Shown one piece after another: positions 1 to 9,445 of a stretch of 64,000 nt of DNA. Numbering within the stretch: the stretch's first letter is position 1; each line of letters starts with the position of its first letter. Source of the DNA: Flavobacterium sp. N502536. Lineage in GTDB: Bacteria > Bacteroidota > Bacteroidia > Flavobacteriales > Flavobacteriaceae. A program made the translations under genes and the position numbers. The DNA lies in the NCBI RefSeq assembly GCF_025947345.1, contig NZ_CP110011.1, positions 744,001 to 808,000 of the forward strand. The letters run 5' to 3'. The notes under the pieces are model-generated. The model made no database searches. It worked only from the letters and a program-made list of their open reading frames with translations, and was not told where the DNA came from.

Positions 1-168
1 AGCCTGCAAAATATCAATTACATCATCAACCCCCTTTTTATCAATCATCATCGCCCCAAGAACAGCTTCTTCTAATTCAAGCACCTGCGGAGGAAGCTTC
101 CCTTTTTCTAAGCTAATAATTGTGGTTTTATCTACCTTTACAGGATTTACATTCTTGAAATTTTCCAT
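1..168 (-). CDS. dnaB: Replicative DNA helicase DnaB, N-terminal fragment (cut by window edge)
   Basis: Only the first 56 codons are inside the window; the gene continues beyond position 1. The protein starts at the ATG whose complement is 166-168 and carries the DnaB N-terminal signature GKLPPQVLELEEAVLGAMMI, which begins the helical domain that lets the hexameric replication-fork helicase bind DnaG primase. A short flavobacterial leader of about 20 residues precedes it. It lies downstream of accA on the same strand, with the accA terminator between them. The family assignment rests on this N-terminal block only; the RecA-like motor domain is not visible here. Confidence 0.88.
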   Translation of the reverse strand, partial: MENFKNVNPVKVDKTTIISLEKGKLPPQVLELEEAVLGAMMIDKKGVDDVIDILQA

Positions 169-254
169 ATAGCGAAAGTAGCAAAATTTAAAAAAAAATT
201 ACTATCGAGTTATAACTATTAATTGTTTATAAATATGTTTTTTTGTTCATAACC

Positions 255-287
255 AAAAAAAAATCCGAAACTGTAAGGCTTCGGATT
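255..287 (-). terminator. Rho-independent terminator of accA
   Basis: On the minus strand an AATCCGAA/TTCGGATT 8-bp stem with a 10-nt loop is followed by a run of T. It lies about 20 nt after the accA stop and before dnaB. Confidence 0.8.
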
Positions 288-307
288 CTAATTCGTTTTG
301 TAAGAAT

Positions 308-1261
308 TTACTCTTTATACTCCCCCATCTTACTGTATTTGTCCATTCTTTGGGCAATCAGATCATGTGTTGATAAGTCTTTCAATTCATTATATCCTTT
401 AGTGATGTACTCGGCTACTGTTTTAAAAGTAGTTTCGCGGTCATAGTGTGCTCCGCCTAATGGTTCCGGGATTACATCATCCACTAATTTTTGTTTTTTC
501 ATATCCGATGAAGTCAATTTTAAAGCATCGGCAGCACGTTCTTTGTACTCCCAGCTTTTCCATAAAATTGAAGAACAAGATTCCGGAGAAATTACAGAAT
601 ACCAGGTATTTTCTAACATGTATACTTTATCTCCAACACCAATTCCTAATGCTCCTCCCGAAGCTCCTTCACCTACAATGATGGTGATGATAGGTACTTG
701 CAAACGAACCATTTCAAAAATGTTTCTCGCGATTGCCTCTCCCTGTCCTCTTTCTTCAGCTTCAAGTCCTGGGTATGCTCCCGGAGTATCTACTAAAGTT
801 AAAACCGGAATTCCGAACTTCTCTGCCATTTTCATCAAACGCAAAGCTTTACGGTATCCTTCAGGATTCGCCATACCAAAATTACGGTACTGACGTGTTT
901 TGGTATTAAAACCTTTTTGCTGACCTACGATCATAAACGACTGACCGTTTATTTTTCCTAATCCGCCCACCATCGCTTTATCGTCTTTAAAGCTTCTGTC
1001 TCCATGAAGTTCTAAAAAAGTATCTCCGCAAATTGCTTTGATATAATCTAAAGTGTAAGGTCTATTTGGATGTCTTGACAGCTGAACACGTTGCCAGGCT
1101 GTAAGATTTTTGTATATTTCTTTCTTAGTTTGTTCTAATTTCTTGTTGATTTCCTTGCAGGTTGGTGTTACATCAACATCAGATTCTTTTCCAATTATAA
1201 CACACTTTTCTAACTGTTCTTCAAGTTCTTTTATTGGAAGCTCAAAATCTAAATATTCCAT
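308..1261 (-). CDS. accA: Acetyl-CoA carboxylase carboxyltransferase subunit alpha
   Basis: AccA pairs with AccD to move the carboxyl group from biotin-BCCP to acetyl-CoA, giving malonyl-CoA for fatty acid synthesis in the cytoplasm. The 317 residues match the usual AccA length. An N-terminal helical hairpin (about residues 8-60) is followed by the crotonase-fold carboxyltransferase domain with LELHGDR (84-89), DTPGAYPG (158-165) and the oxyanion loop [12 protein letters not shown] (197-208). The start is supported by a -7 promoter box 33 nt upstream. It has its own promoter and terminator, so it is probably monocistronic. accD is not in the window. Confidence 0.97.
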   Translation of the reverse strand: MEYLDFELPIKELEEQLEKCVIIGKESDVDVTPTCKEINKKLEQTKKEIYKNLTAWQRVQLSRHPNRPYTLDYIKAICGDTFLELHGDRSFKDDKAMVGGLGKINGQSFMIVGQQKGFNTKTRQYRNFGMANPEGYRKALRLMKMAEKFGIPVLTLVDTPGAYPGLEAEERGQGEAIARNIFEMVRLQVPIITIIVGEGASGGALGIGVGDKVYMLENTWYSVISPESCSSILWKSWEYKERAADALKLTSSDMKKQKLVDDVIPEPLGGAHYDRETTFKTVAEYITKGYNELKDLSTHDLIAQRMDKYSKMGEYKE

Positions 1262-1293
1262 GGATTTTTGAATTTTGTTTGTAAATCGAACCG

Positions 1294-1301
1294 CAAATAT
1301 A
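1294..1301 (-). promoter_or_regulatory. accA promoter, -7 box
   Basis: The minus strand reads TATATTTG, an exact match to the Bacteroidota -7 consensus TAnnTTTG, 33 nt before the accA start codon. No clear -33 TTTG was picked out. Confidence 0.55.
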
Positions 1302-1373
1302 AAAATATTATATCATTGGTTGAATTAAATCGTATTTAAAATATAAAAATGTAATTTAAAAATAAGGAAATTA

Positions 1374-2261
1374 TTACACTTCCTTCTTGTTTTTATAATG
1401 TTTAAAAACGCCATTTAAGATAACTGTAATTACGATTATCAGGGCGCCAATATAAAATTCTGTACTCATTTTTTCTTTCCCGCCAAGGATAAAATAGGCC
1501 AGTACAATTCCGTAAACCGGCTCTAAATTAGTCGTTAACATCACCGTATAGGGAGTTAATTTCTGCATCACTTTCACCGAAGCTGTAAAGGCATATGCCG
1601 TACAAACCGAAGCCAAAAGAAGCAACAGACCCCAGTTATTTAGTGACATGGTAAAAAAGTCAGCATTGAATTTTCCCTGTACTAAAAAATAAATTGAAAT
1701 AAAGAAAACTCCCGCAGCAAACTCATAAAAGGTAATTACCGAAGGATCGTGTTCTGTGATTAATTTTCCGTTCATTAACGTAAACAAAACTCCCAGTATG
1801 ATAGCTGCCAATGCATAATACATGCCGTGCAGGTACTTCACCTCTACCTTCATAATTAGCGCTAAACCGGCAATAATAATCAATCCGAAGAAAACCTCGT
1901 AGAATAAAATCTTTCTTCCGTAGAAAAGCGGCTCTAACAGCGAAGCAAAAAATGCTCCTAACGAAAATATCGAGAGGGTTATGGAAACATTGGATACATG
2001 AATGGCTCTAAAAAAGAAAATCCAGTGAAGGGCAATCAGCAGTCCGACAAAAATAAGCTTTGCGAAAGAGGTAGCTGAGATGACAAACGATTGTTTCTTG
2101 TATACAATAAAAGCGGCCAGAAAAACTCCTGCAAGAAGCATTCTGAACCAAACCAAATTTTCGGCATCAATGGTTATTAAAGCACCAAGAATGGCCGTAA
2201 AACCCCAGATAAAAACAATTAAATGAAGATTTAAATAACTTTTTAAATTATCGTTTCGCAT
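1374..2261 (-). CDS. EamA/DMT-family transporter
   Basis: An inner-membrane protein of 295 residues with about ten hydrophobic segments arranged as two EamA repeats (roughly residues 10-140 and 150-285), the usual drug/metabolite transporter layout. It ends in a short basic tail. Members export or import amino acids, nucleotides or other small metabolites; nothing in the sequence fixes the substrate. Its start overlaps the end of the LptF/LptG gene by 14 nt, so the two are probably translated from one mRNA, though a functional link to LPS transport is not implied. Confidence 0.88.
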   Translation of the reverse strand: MRNDNLKSYLNLHLIVFIWGFTAILGALITIDAENLVWFRMLLAGVFLAAFIVYKKQSFVISATSFAKLIFVGLLIALHWIFFFRAIHVSNVSITLSIFSLGAFFASLLEPLFYGRKILFYEVFFGLIIIAGLALIMKVEVKYLHGMYYALAAIILGVLFTLMNGKLITEHDPSVITFYEFAAGVFFISIYFLVQGKFNADFFTMSLNNWGLLLLLASVCTAYAFTASVKVMQKLTPYTVMLTTNLEPVYGIVLAYFILGGKEKMSTEFYIGALIIVITVILNGVFKHYKNKKEV

Positions 2262-3336
2262 TACGTAGTAGGTAAATCGCTAAAATTCCAAAAACAATAT
2301 TCGGAAACCAAACAGCAAATAAAGGTGAGAAGGTAGATTTTTCGGCAAGTGTTCCAAATATTTTATCAAAAAACACAAAGGCGAAGGCTATTGCAATTCC
2401 GATTGCCAAATTGGTTCCCATACCACCGCGACGTTTCATTGCCGAAACTGCCACAGCAATAATCGTAAGGATAAAAGCAGAAACGGGTACACTGTATTTT
2501 TTATACAGTACAACTAAATAGGTATTAATATTTCCAGAACCTCTTTTACGTTCTTTCTCAATAAAATCAATCAGTTTGCCCAATGGAAGAGTCTCTGCAA
2601 TGTAAACTACCGGAGTTAAATCGGCCAGCTCAAATTTGAAAGCCACCCTTTTTTCCGGACTTTTTTCAACCTGATCATTTAATTCTCCGAGCGTTCTTTT
2701 GGTATAATCGTACAAATTATAGGTCTTTGTTTTAGGATCCCATTTGATACGGCTGGCAGTAATTTTATACGTTAACTTTTCACCTTCAAAATGCTCTAAT
2801 GTAAAATTAAAAGCCGTTTTAGACTCTTCATTAAAGCTATTGACAAAAATAAAATCGTTGTCGTTAATTTGTCGGTATACGTTTGTATTATTACCCAGCA
2901 TTTCTACTTTTCCATTCCCCTTTAAATAGGTATACCTAAAGTTATTGAACCCTTCGCTGGCGGCAGGAACAATAAAAAACCCCATTAAAAGCACAAAAAT
3001 CGAAACGATTGAAGCACCAATAATATAAGGTCTTAAGAAACGTGAAAACGAAATTCCGGAACTTAAAACTGCAATAATCTCTGTATTATTGGCCAGTTTT
3101 GAAGTAAACCAAATTACCGACAAAAACAAAAATATCGGAAACAGAGAATTCGCAAAATATACCGTAAAATTGTAATAATAGATCGCAATTGCGGTAAACG
3201 GAATTTTATTTTCCAACATCTTATTCACCTTTTCAGAGACGTCAATCACAATCCCAATCGGAATAAATAACAAGATCATCACCGAAAATGTGGCTAAATA
3301 TCTTTTTAAAATATACTTATCTATTATCGTTAACAT
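2248..3336 (-). CDS. LptF/LptG (YjgP/YjgQ) family LPS export permease
   Basis: The 362-residue protein has the LptF/G layout: three N-terminal membrane helices (about 10-32, 52-80, 97-122), a periplasmic beta-jellyroll (about 125-265) and three C-terminal helices (about 275-358). LptF/G form the membrane half of the LptB2FG exporter that lifts LPS from the inner membrane and passes it to the periplasmic bridge. Which of the two paralogues this is cannot be told from sequence alone. It is followed by the DMT transporter with a 14-nt overlap and preceded by tgt, an order common in flavobacteria. Confidence 0.9.
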   Translation of the reverse strand: MLTIIDKYILKRYLATFSVMILLFIPIGIVIDVSEKVNKMLENKIPFTAIAIYYYNFTVYFANSLFPIFLFLSVIWFTSKLANNTEIIAVLSSGISFSRFLRPYIIGASIVSIFVLLMGFFIVPAASEGFNNFRYTYLKGNGKVEMLGNNTNVYRQINDNDFIFVNSFNEESKTAFNFTLEHFEGEKLTYKITASRIKWDPKTKTYNLYDYTKRTLGELNDQVEKSPEKRVAFKFELADLTPVVYIAETLPLGKLIDFIEKERKRGSGNINTYLVVLYKKYSVPVSAFILTIIAVAVSAMKRRGGMGTNLAIGIAIAFAFVFFDKIFGTLAEKSTFSPLFAVWFPNIVFGILAIYLLRNAKR

Positions 3337-3403
3337 AGCAAAGTTTAATCGATTATTTGCTTAACCGTTTAACCGAATAAACGATTAAACAAATCAACTT
3401 TTT

Positions 3404-4534
3404 TTATAGTCTTTGACTCATATTTTTAACCATCATTTCTTTCCATGGTCTAAAATCGCCAGCTAAGATATGCTTTCTTGCTTCACGAACCAACCACATA
3501 TAAAACCCAAGGTTATGAATCGTTGCAATTTGTTTTCCTAAATATTCATTAGCGGCAAATAGGTGACGCAAATAGGCTTTTGTATACTCGGTATCCACAA
3601 AGGTATGCCCCATTTCATCAATAGGTGAAAAATCAGCTTCCCATTTTTTATTTTTGATGTTGATGGTTCCGTTTGCTGTAAACAACATACCATTTCTGGC
3701 ATTACGGGTTGGCATCACACAATCGAACATATCAATTCCCAAAGCAATATTCTCCAAGATATTAATCGGAGTTCCAACTCCCATTAAGTAACGCGGTTTA
3801 TCTTCGGGTAAAATTTCACAAACCACTTCGGTCATGGCGTACATTTCTTCTGCAGGCTCTCCTACAGACAAACCTCCAATAGCATTTCCTTGTTGTCCTG
3901 CATTTGCAATATACTCTGCCGACTGACGACGTAAATCTTTATAAGTACTTCCCTGAACAATTGGGAAAAAGGTCTGCTCGTATCCATATTTATAAGGCAC
4001 TTTGTCCAAATGGTTGATACAACGATCTAACCAACGGTGTGTCATGTGCATCGAACGTTGTGCATATCTGTAATCACATGGGTAAGGTGTACATTCATCA
4101 AAAGCCATAATGATATCGGCTCCAATGGTACGCTGAATTTCCATTACACTTTCCGGTGAAAAAAAGTGATACGAACCATCAATATGTGATTTAAACTTTA
4201 CTCCTTCTTCTTTAATTTTTCTGTTATTAGAAAGTGAATACACCTGATATCCACCTGAATCAGTCAAAATATTACGATCCCAATTCATAAATTTATGCAA
4301 TCCGCCTGCTTTTTCAAGAATTTCAGTCTGCGGACGTAAATACAAGTGGTAGGTATTTCCAAGAATAATATCCGGATTGATATCCTCTTTAAGTTCGCGC
4401 TGGTGTACCCCTTTAACAGAAGCCACTGTACCAACAGGCATAAAAATAGGCGTTTCAATTACGCCGTGATCTGTAGTAATACTTCCCGCTCTCGCTTTAG
4501 ATTGCGGATCTTTTTGTAATAAATCAAACTTCAT
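3404..4534 (-). CDS. tgt: Queuine/preQ1 tRNA-guanine transglycosylase
   Basis: Tgt swaps guanine-34 of GUN-anticodon tRNAs for preQ1 in queuosine synthesis. At 376 residues it has the normal length. Visible sites are the substrate-pocket TDSGGYQ (91-97), MAFDEC (143-148) and FDCVMPTRNARNG, which carries the expected nucleophilic Asp. The family's C-terminal zinc motif CxCxxC is absent: where other Tgt proteins have it, between SPIDE and AYLRHL, this protein reads MGHTFVDTEYTK with no cysteine, although the later IHNL histidine remains. The enzyme call is secure; the loss of the zinc site is treated as a finding. A -7 box lies 21 nt upstream. Confidence 0.96.
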   Translation of the reverse strand: MKFDLLQKDPQSKARAGSITTDHGVIETPIFMPVGTVASVKGVHQRELKEDINPDIILGNTYHLYLRPQTEILEKAGGLHKFMNWDRNILTDSGGYQVYSLSNNRKIKEEGVKFKSHIDGSYHFFSPESVMEIQRTIGADIIMAFDECTPYPCDYRYAQRSMHMTHRWLDRCINHLDKVPYKYGYEQTFFPIVQGSTYKDLRRQSAEYIANAGQQGNAIGGLSVGEPAEEMYAMTEVVCEILPEDKPRYLMGVGTPINILENIALGIDMFDCVMPTRNARNGMLFTANGTINIKNKKWEADFSPIDEMGHTFVDTEYTKAYLRHLFAANEYLGKQIATIHNLGFYMWLVREARKHILAGDFRPWKEMMVKNMSQRL

Positions 4535-4866
4535 CTGTTTCTTTTTTCAGTCGGCAAAGATAGGCTAATTTCAGGAAATTCTAAGTAGTTAATTAGGTAA
4601 TTAGATAATTAGTCAATTTGATAATGAATGTAGGGCTGATGCTTACTCTTTACACCCGAACCTGAAACCTGAAACCTGAAACCTGAAACCTGAAACTTGG
4701 AATTTGGATTTTGGAATTTGGAATTTGGAATTTGGGACTTACAACTAATCTACTTTCCATTCACAGCACAAAAAAACATCCCAATTCAGCAAAAAAACTT
4801 AAATTTGGTAAAAACCGCAGACCAAAAAATCTGCGAATTTGTGTGACGAAAAAATAAAACAAACAA
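4535..4866. repeat. 332-nt gene-free gap with heptamer tandem repeats
   Basis: This space between divergent tgt and the YdjC gene has no coding potential. At 4656-4696 it carries about six copies of a CCTGAAA heptamer, running at 4698-4737 into copies of GGAATTT. The same words recur elsewhere in the window (24064-24147, 9834-9968, 44603-44700, 61427-62040), so they look like dispersed low-complexity repeats of this genome. Around 4584-4620 there are also several TTAG/AATTAG words. Confidence 0.75.
4555..4562 (-). promoter_or_regulatory. tgt promoter, -7 box
   Basis: TATCTTTG on the minus strand matches TAnnTTTG and lies 21 nt before the tgt start codon, implying a very short leader. Confidence 0.55.
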
Positions 4867-5727
4867 ATGAATTTAGCTCAAAAACTTGGATATCCTGAAA
4901 ACACCAAACTGTTAATCATTCATGCCGACGATGCGGGTTTATCGCATTCTGAAAATCAGGCCACGATACAAACACTCCAAAACGGCTTCGTAAACTCCTA
5001 TAGCATCATGACACCCTGTCCGTGGTTTTTCGAAATGGCGAACTTCGCCAAAAACAATCCGCAATATGACTGTGGTGTACATCTCACACTTACCTGTGAG
5101 TGGGAAAATTACAAATTCGGTCCGGTTCTTCCGCTTTCAGAAGTTCCAAGTTTAACCGATGCAAACGGTCATTTCTATAAATCCAGAGCTGATTTTAAAA
5201 ATCATGCAAAACCATCAGAAATCAAAAAAGAACTTACGGCTCAAATCGAAAGAGCCTTGCAATTCGGAATACAACCCACCCACCTGGACTCGCACATGTG
5301 TAGTATTGGCGTAACTCCTGAGATTTTAGAAATCTACAAAGAACTCGGACGCCAATACAAGCTACCGGTTTTCATCAACCAGCAATTTGTTGAATCCATT
5401 CGTCTATCTGACGAAGAATACAATTTCGGAGATATGCTTTTGACCGATAATCTTTTGATTGGGTATTTTAGCGACTTTGAAAAAGGCGAATTAAGAAACT
5501 CATACATCAAAGCCTTAGACAATGCGATCCCGGGTTTAAATGTATTCTTGCTGCATCCCGCTTTTGACGACTTTGAAATGCAGGGTATCACCGTAAACCA
5601 TCCTAATTTTGGCTCGGCCTGGCGTCAAATCGACTTTGACTTTTTCACCAGCGAAGAATGTGGCCAAAAACTAAAAGAAAACAACATTCAATTGGTCACC
5701 TGGCGAGAGATTGGATTAATTAGATAA
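4867..5727 (+). CDS. YdjC/ChbG-family carbohydrate deacetylase
   Basis: The 286-residue cytoplasmic-looking protein belongs to the YdjC family, metal-dependent deacetylases that remove acetyl groups from chito-oligosaccharides or similar sugars. The metal ligands are visible: HADD (19-22) with the conserved following AG, VHLTLT (71-76) and THLDSH (138-143). There is no signal peptide. No sugar transporter or glycosidase lies next to it, so the natural substrate is open. It stands alone between divergent tgt and transketolase. Confidence 0.88.
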   Translation: MNLAQKLGYPENTKLLIIHADDAGLSHSENQATIQTLQNGFVNSYSIMTPCPWFFEMANFAKNNPQYDCGVHLTLTCEWENYKFGPVLPLSEVPSLTDANGHFYKSRADFKNHAKPSEIKKELTAQIERALQFGIQPTHLDSHMCSIGVTPEILEIYKELGRQYKLPVFINQQFVESIRLSDEEYNFGDMLLTDNLLIGYFSDFEKGELRNSYIKALDNAIPGLNVFLLHPAFDDFEMQGITVNHPNFGSAWRQIDFDFFTSEECGQKLKENNIQLVTWREIGLIR

Positions 5728-5944
5728 TGAGTTAATTTGGTAATTAGTCAATTGTTTTCTTTGAATTCCTACAAACCCTGATGACACACAAAACAGGCTT
5801 TAAAATTATGGCCCTGCCTCTTTTTGGCTTTATAAAATCAAAACAATTCTGTTTTTCTCTATGCTGATACCAAAAAGAGCAATAATTTCGTCATTTAGTA
5901 CAAACTAAACCAGAAAATCATTTGTCTCCCCGCAAAATAAAAAT

Positions 5945-5952
5945 TACTTTTG
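5945..5952 (+). promoter_or_regulatory. Transketolase promoter, -7 box
   Basis: TACTTTTG matches TAnnTTTG and lies 25 nt before the start codon of the transketolase N-terminal half. Confidence 0.55.
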
Positions 5953-5977
5953 CACCAGTTTAACTTTTACACATAAA

Positions 5978-6826
5978 ATGAAGCCTAACACACAACAATT
6001 AAGCGATTTAACTATCCAAGTAAGAAGAGACATTCTTCGAATGGTACATGCTGTCAACTCAGGTCACCCAGGTGGTTCATTAGGTTGTACTGAATTTTTG
6101 GTAACACTGTACCAAAACATTATGGAGCGTAAAGAAGGTTTTGATATGGACGGAATTGGAGAGGACATTTTCTTCCTTTCAAACGGACATATTTCTCCTG
6201 TTTTTTATAGCGTACTAGCACGTAGCGGTTATTTCCCTGTTTCAGAACTTGCCACTTTTAGATTACTAAACTCCCGTTTACAAGGACATCCAACAACTCA
6301 CGAAGGATTACCTGGAATTCGTATGGCTTCTGGTTCATTAGGACAAGGTTTATCTGTAGCTCTTGGTGCAGCTCAGGCTAAAAAATTAAATGGCGACAAT
6401 CATTTGATTTATTCTTTACATGGAGATGGTGAATTACAAGAAGGTCAAAACTGGGAGGCTATCATGTATGCTTCTGCTAAAAATGTAGACAACCTTATTG
6501 CAACTATCGACCTTAACGGAAAACAAATTGACGGAACAACTGACGAAGTTTTAGCAATGGGAAGCCTTCGCGCTAAATTCGAAGCTTTTGACTGGGACGT
6601 TCTTGAAATTAAAGAAGGAAACAATATCGATGCTATTATTGCCGGTTTAAACGAAGCTAAATCAAGAACAGGAAAAGGAAAACCAGTTTGTATTTTGTTA
6701 TATACAGAAATGGGTAACGGAGTTGATTTTATGATGCACACACATGCATGGCATGGTAAAGCACCAAACAACGATCAGTTGGCAAGTGCTTTAGCTCAAA
6801 ACACTTCAACTTTAGCAGATTATTAA
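5978..6826 (+). CDS. Transketolase, N-terminal (ThDP-binding) subunit
   Basis: This 282-residue protein is the first half of a split transketolase, which moves two-carbon ketol units in the pentose phosphate pathway. It has the diphosphate-binding site of thiamine diphosphate (HGDGELQEGQNWEA from residue 148), SNGH at 68-71 and SGSLGQGLSVALG at 118-130. Full-length transketolases are about 660 residues; here the pyrimidine-binding half is encoded by the next gene 72 nt downstream. Split enzymes of this kind are usual in many bacteria and the halves assemble into one active site. Confidence 0.95.
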   Translation: MKPNTQQLSDLTIQVRRDILRMVHAVNSGHPGGSLGCTEFLVTLYQNIMERKEGFDMDGIGEDIFFLSNGHISPVFYSVLARSGYFPVSELATFRLLNSRLQGHPTTHEGLPGIRMASGSLGQGLSVALGAAQAKKLNGDNHLIYSLHGDGELQEGQNWEAIMYASAKNVDNLIATIDLNGKQIDGTTDEVLAMGSLRAKFEAFDWDVLEIKEGNNIDAIIAGLNEAKSRTGKGKPVCILLYTEMGNGVDFMMHTHAWHGKAPNNDQLASALAQNTSTLADY

Positions 6827-6898
6827 AAAATGCTTTAAGCCTTAAGCAATAAGTTTTATGCCTATTGCCTACAGCCTACAGCCTATAGCAAAAAATAA

Positions 6899-7852
6899 AT
6901 GAAAAAATATACAAATACAGGAAGTAAAGATACTCGTTCGGGTTTTGGAGCGGGAATGACTGAACTAGGTCAAAAAAACGAAAATGTTGTAGCCTTATGT
7001 GCGGATTTAATTGGATCATTAAAATTTGATGATTTCAAAAAAAATCACCCGGAGCGTTTTTTCCAAATTGGTATTGCTGAAGCAAATATGATTGGTATTG
7101 CTGCAGGTTTAACAATTGGAGGAAAAATTCCTTTCACAGGAACTTTTGCTAACTTCTCTACAGGAAGAGTTTACGATCAAATTCGTCAATCAGTTGCTTA
7201 CTCTGATAAAAATGTAAAAATTTGTGCTTCTCACGCTGGTTTAACACTAGGTGAAGACGGAGCAACACACCAAATCCTTGAGGATATTGGATTAATGAAA
7301 ATGTTACCGGGAATGACTGTAATCAATACTTGCGATTACAATCAAACTAAAGCGGCTACTTTAGCATTGGCAGATCACCATGGCCCTGCTTACTTGCGTT
7401 TTGGACGTCCGGTTGTACCTAACTTTACACCTGCTGATGAGCCTTTCGTAATTGGAAAAGCAATTTTATTAAACGAAGGAACTGATGTTACCATTGTTGC
7501 AACAGGACACTTAGTTTGGGAAGCTCTTATCGCTGCCGAAGCTCTTGAAGCAAAAGGAATCTCTGCTGAAGTAATCAACATCCACACTATTAAACCACTT
7601 GATGAAGAAGCTATTCTAAAATCATTGGCCAAAACAAAATGCGTGGTAACTGCAGAAGAGCACAACATTCTTGGAGGTCTTGGAGAAAGCGTTTCAAGAG
7701 TATTAGCTTTAAACAATCCTGCACCACAAGAATTTGTAGCTGTTAACGATAGTTTTGGTGAGTCTGGAACTCCAGAGCAACTAATGGAAAAATACAAATT
7801 GAACAACCAGGCGATTGTTGAAGCTGTAGAAAGAGTAATCAAAAGAAAATAA
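6899..7852 (+). CDS. Transketolase, C-terminal (pyrimidine-binding) subunit
   Basis: The 317-residue partner of the upstream half. It carries the Pyr domain with the activating glutamate in QIGIAEANMIG (Glu61) and the C-terminal transketolase domain (about residues 190-310). Together they rebuild the complete enzyme for the non-oxidative pentose phosphate pathway. The 72-nt spacer between the genes holds short GCCTA-rich repeats but no terminator, and a strong terminator follows this gene, so the two form an operon. Confidence 0.95.
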   Translation: MKKYTNTGSKDTRSGFGAGMTELGQKNENVVALCADLIGSLKFDDFKKNHPERFFQIGIAEANMIGIAAGLTIGGKIPFTGTFANFSTGRVYDQIRQSVAYSDKNVKICASHAGLTLGEDGATHQILEDIGLMKMLPGMTVINTCDYNQTKAATLALADHHGPAYLRFGRPVVPNFTPADEPFVIGKAILLNEGTDVTIVATGHLVWEALIAAEALEAKGISAEVINIHTIKPLDEEAILKSLAKTKCVVTAEEHNILGGLGESVSRVLALNNPAPQEFVAVNDSFGESGTPEQLMEKYKLNNQAIVEAVERVIKRK

Positions 7853-7872
7853 AATCAATTTTCTTACCGTAT

Positions 7873-7908
7873 AAAAAAACCTCGAAAATTACTTTTCGAG
7901 GTTTTTTG
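7873..7908 (+). terminator. Terminator of the transketolase operon
   Basis: AAAACCTCGAAAA and TTTTCGAGGTTTT form a perfect stem with a TTAC loop, ending in a T run, about 20 nt after the stop codon. Confidence 0.88.
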
Positions 7909-8121
7909 TTTTAGTACGCAGGCTTGCGAAGAAAGAAGAAAGAGTAGCCGAAACTTTGGCAAAGTAGAATACCCGCAAGACGCTAAGTTTTTTCTCCACA
8001 TATAAAAAAAATCTGTAACCCGAGCGATAGCGAATTGGCAAAGCAAATTTACAAGGAACAAAATTTTTAAGCCCTGCTAATCTGCAAACCTGAACACATA
8101 AAACACTAGTTGTTAACCATA

Positions 8122-8153
8122 AAAAAACCCCGAAATCACTTTCGAGGTTTTCA
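8122..8153 (-). terminator. Terminator of the FKBP lipoprotein gene
   Basis: On the minus strand AACCTCGAAA and TTTCGGGGTT pair with one wobble and are followed by seven T. The stem repeats the CCTCGAAA word of the facing terminator at 7873. Nothing else recognisable lies in the 7909-8121 interval between them. Confidence 0.75.
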
Positions 8154-8175
8154 TTTATTTATTGCAAACTAAAAT

Positions 8176-9366
8176 TTAATTCTGCTTATAAGGATACGTT
8201 TTATCCAAATGAATTTTTAATCTTGGTTTATCTGTATAATCCGCTTCTATGTATTTTCTTGAATTGGTATACGATTCCGGTTTACCAGGATCTGCAAGCG
8301 CTCCAGTTGGTCTTCTCGGAATACCTCTTGGCTCGGTTTCATCTACGTTAGGAGTTAACGGATTGTCTACAAGCGGCTCCCAAGGATAATATTTACTTAC
8401 ACCATAATTAATACCATTTACGATACCTACTTCACCCGCAGGTTTTGTAATCTCAAATCGGGTTGTAAAACCATCTCCATCATCGTCAAAATCAAGGAAA
8501 TCAGAAATTCCGTCACCATCCGAATCATCTACTAATCCACCCGGTGGATTTGGGTATTTTGTTTTGTTAATATTGTAATCGTACAAATAGCCGTCTCCAT
8601 TAATATCTTCTAAATAATCAGGAACACCATCACCTACTATAGTTCTGTCACCTGTAGCCGGAGAAATACTAGACTCATTATCCATTCTTTGAAGATCGTA
8701 TAATTTAACACTAAAAACGATAGGAGTGTAAGCCGGAATAGCGTCACTAACTCTCTCGTAATAAGCCAGTCCTGAAGGCAAAAACATAACTCCTGCTCCA
8801 AAACCACTATAGGTAATAACTCCATTAGCATCTGTACTTGAAGTACCCGTCTTAAACTTTGGAAAAATCTCCGACCAACCTTCGATCACTGTCTTCTCAG
8901 GGGCATATGGAAACAAATTAAAATCTTTCTGGAAATTATTCGAAGTATCAAAAACCTTATTACTCAACAAAGTCCCTGTATAAGAACACACAATTCGATC
9001 TGTATTGGTTGGCGCACTTCCAGTTCCTTCTCTTAAAACCAAATAATACACATTATAAGTGATGTCATTACTATAGACCGGTCTTGTTTTTAAAGCATAG
9101 GTTTTTTGATCCCAAATCGAAACATTTCCGTCACCGGCAACTATTTTTTTGATCACCACATCCTGATCTTCCGGAGTTCCAGGACTGTTGACAACCGTCA
9201 TATAATTGGTCTTTAAAAATTTGACAATAGAATCATTATCAGCTTTATATTGCGTTGCATAATCTCTTAACGGAACCGTCACCACCTCATCATCATCCTT
9301 TTTACTACAAGAAACGAACGAAATACCCGCAAGCAATAAAATAAAATAATATTTAAATTTATTCAT
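8176..9366 (-). CDS. FKBP-type peptidyl-prolyl isomerase lipoprotein
   Basis: A 396-residue exported lipoprotein: signal peptide with lipobox ending at Cys20. Residues about 95-225 look like a divergent FKBP domain (REGTGSAPTNTDRIVCSYTG, then the typical VIEGWSE and FLPSGLAYYE blocks). After it comes an Asp-rich thrombospondin-3-like calcium-binding stretch with DSDGDGISDFLDFDDDGDGF (about 278-297) and a proline-rich C-terminus. It resembles the GldI-related FKBP lipoproteins of gliding flavobacteria but is longer. Isomerase activity is inferred; a folding or protein-protection role at the envelope is likely. Confidence 0.82.
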   Translation of the reverse strand: MNKFKYYFILLLAGISFVSCSKKDDDEVVTVPLRDYATQYKADNDSIVKFLKTNYMTVVNSPGTPEDQDVVIKKIVAGDGNVSIWDQKTYALKTRPVYSNDITYNVYYLVLREGTGSAPTNTDRIVCSYTGTLLSNKVFDTSNNFQKDFNLFPYAPEKTVIEGWSEIFPKFKTGTSSTDANGVITYSGFGAGVMFLPSGLAYYERVSDAIPAYTPIVFSVKLYDLQRMDNESSISPATGDRTIVGDGVPDYLEDINGDGYLYDYNINKTKYPNPPGGLVDDSDGDGISDFLDFDDDGDGFTTRFEITKPAGEVGIVNGINYGVSKYYPWEPLVDNPLTPNVDETEPRGIPRRPTGALADPGKPESYTNSRKYIEADYTDKPRLKIHLDKTYPYKQN

Positions 9367-9406
9367 TATTGTTAATTTTTTAGGTGCGCAAGATACAATA
9401 TTGATT

Positions 9407-9414
9407 TATTTTTG
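9407..9414 (+). promoter_or_regulatory. S4-protein promoter, -7 box
   Basis: TATTTTTG matches TAnnTTTG. It lies 31 nt before the ATG at 9446 and overlaps an earlier in-frame start at 9401, which argues for the later start. Confidence 0.5.
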
Positions 9415-9445
9415 TAAAGATTTTAACTTTGATTTTAGAAAAATT

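Noticed and set aside
243..893. Plus-strand frames over accA
   Set aside because: They are antisense to the conserved accA sequence and have no own features.
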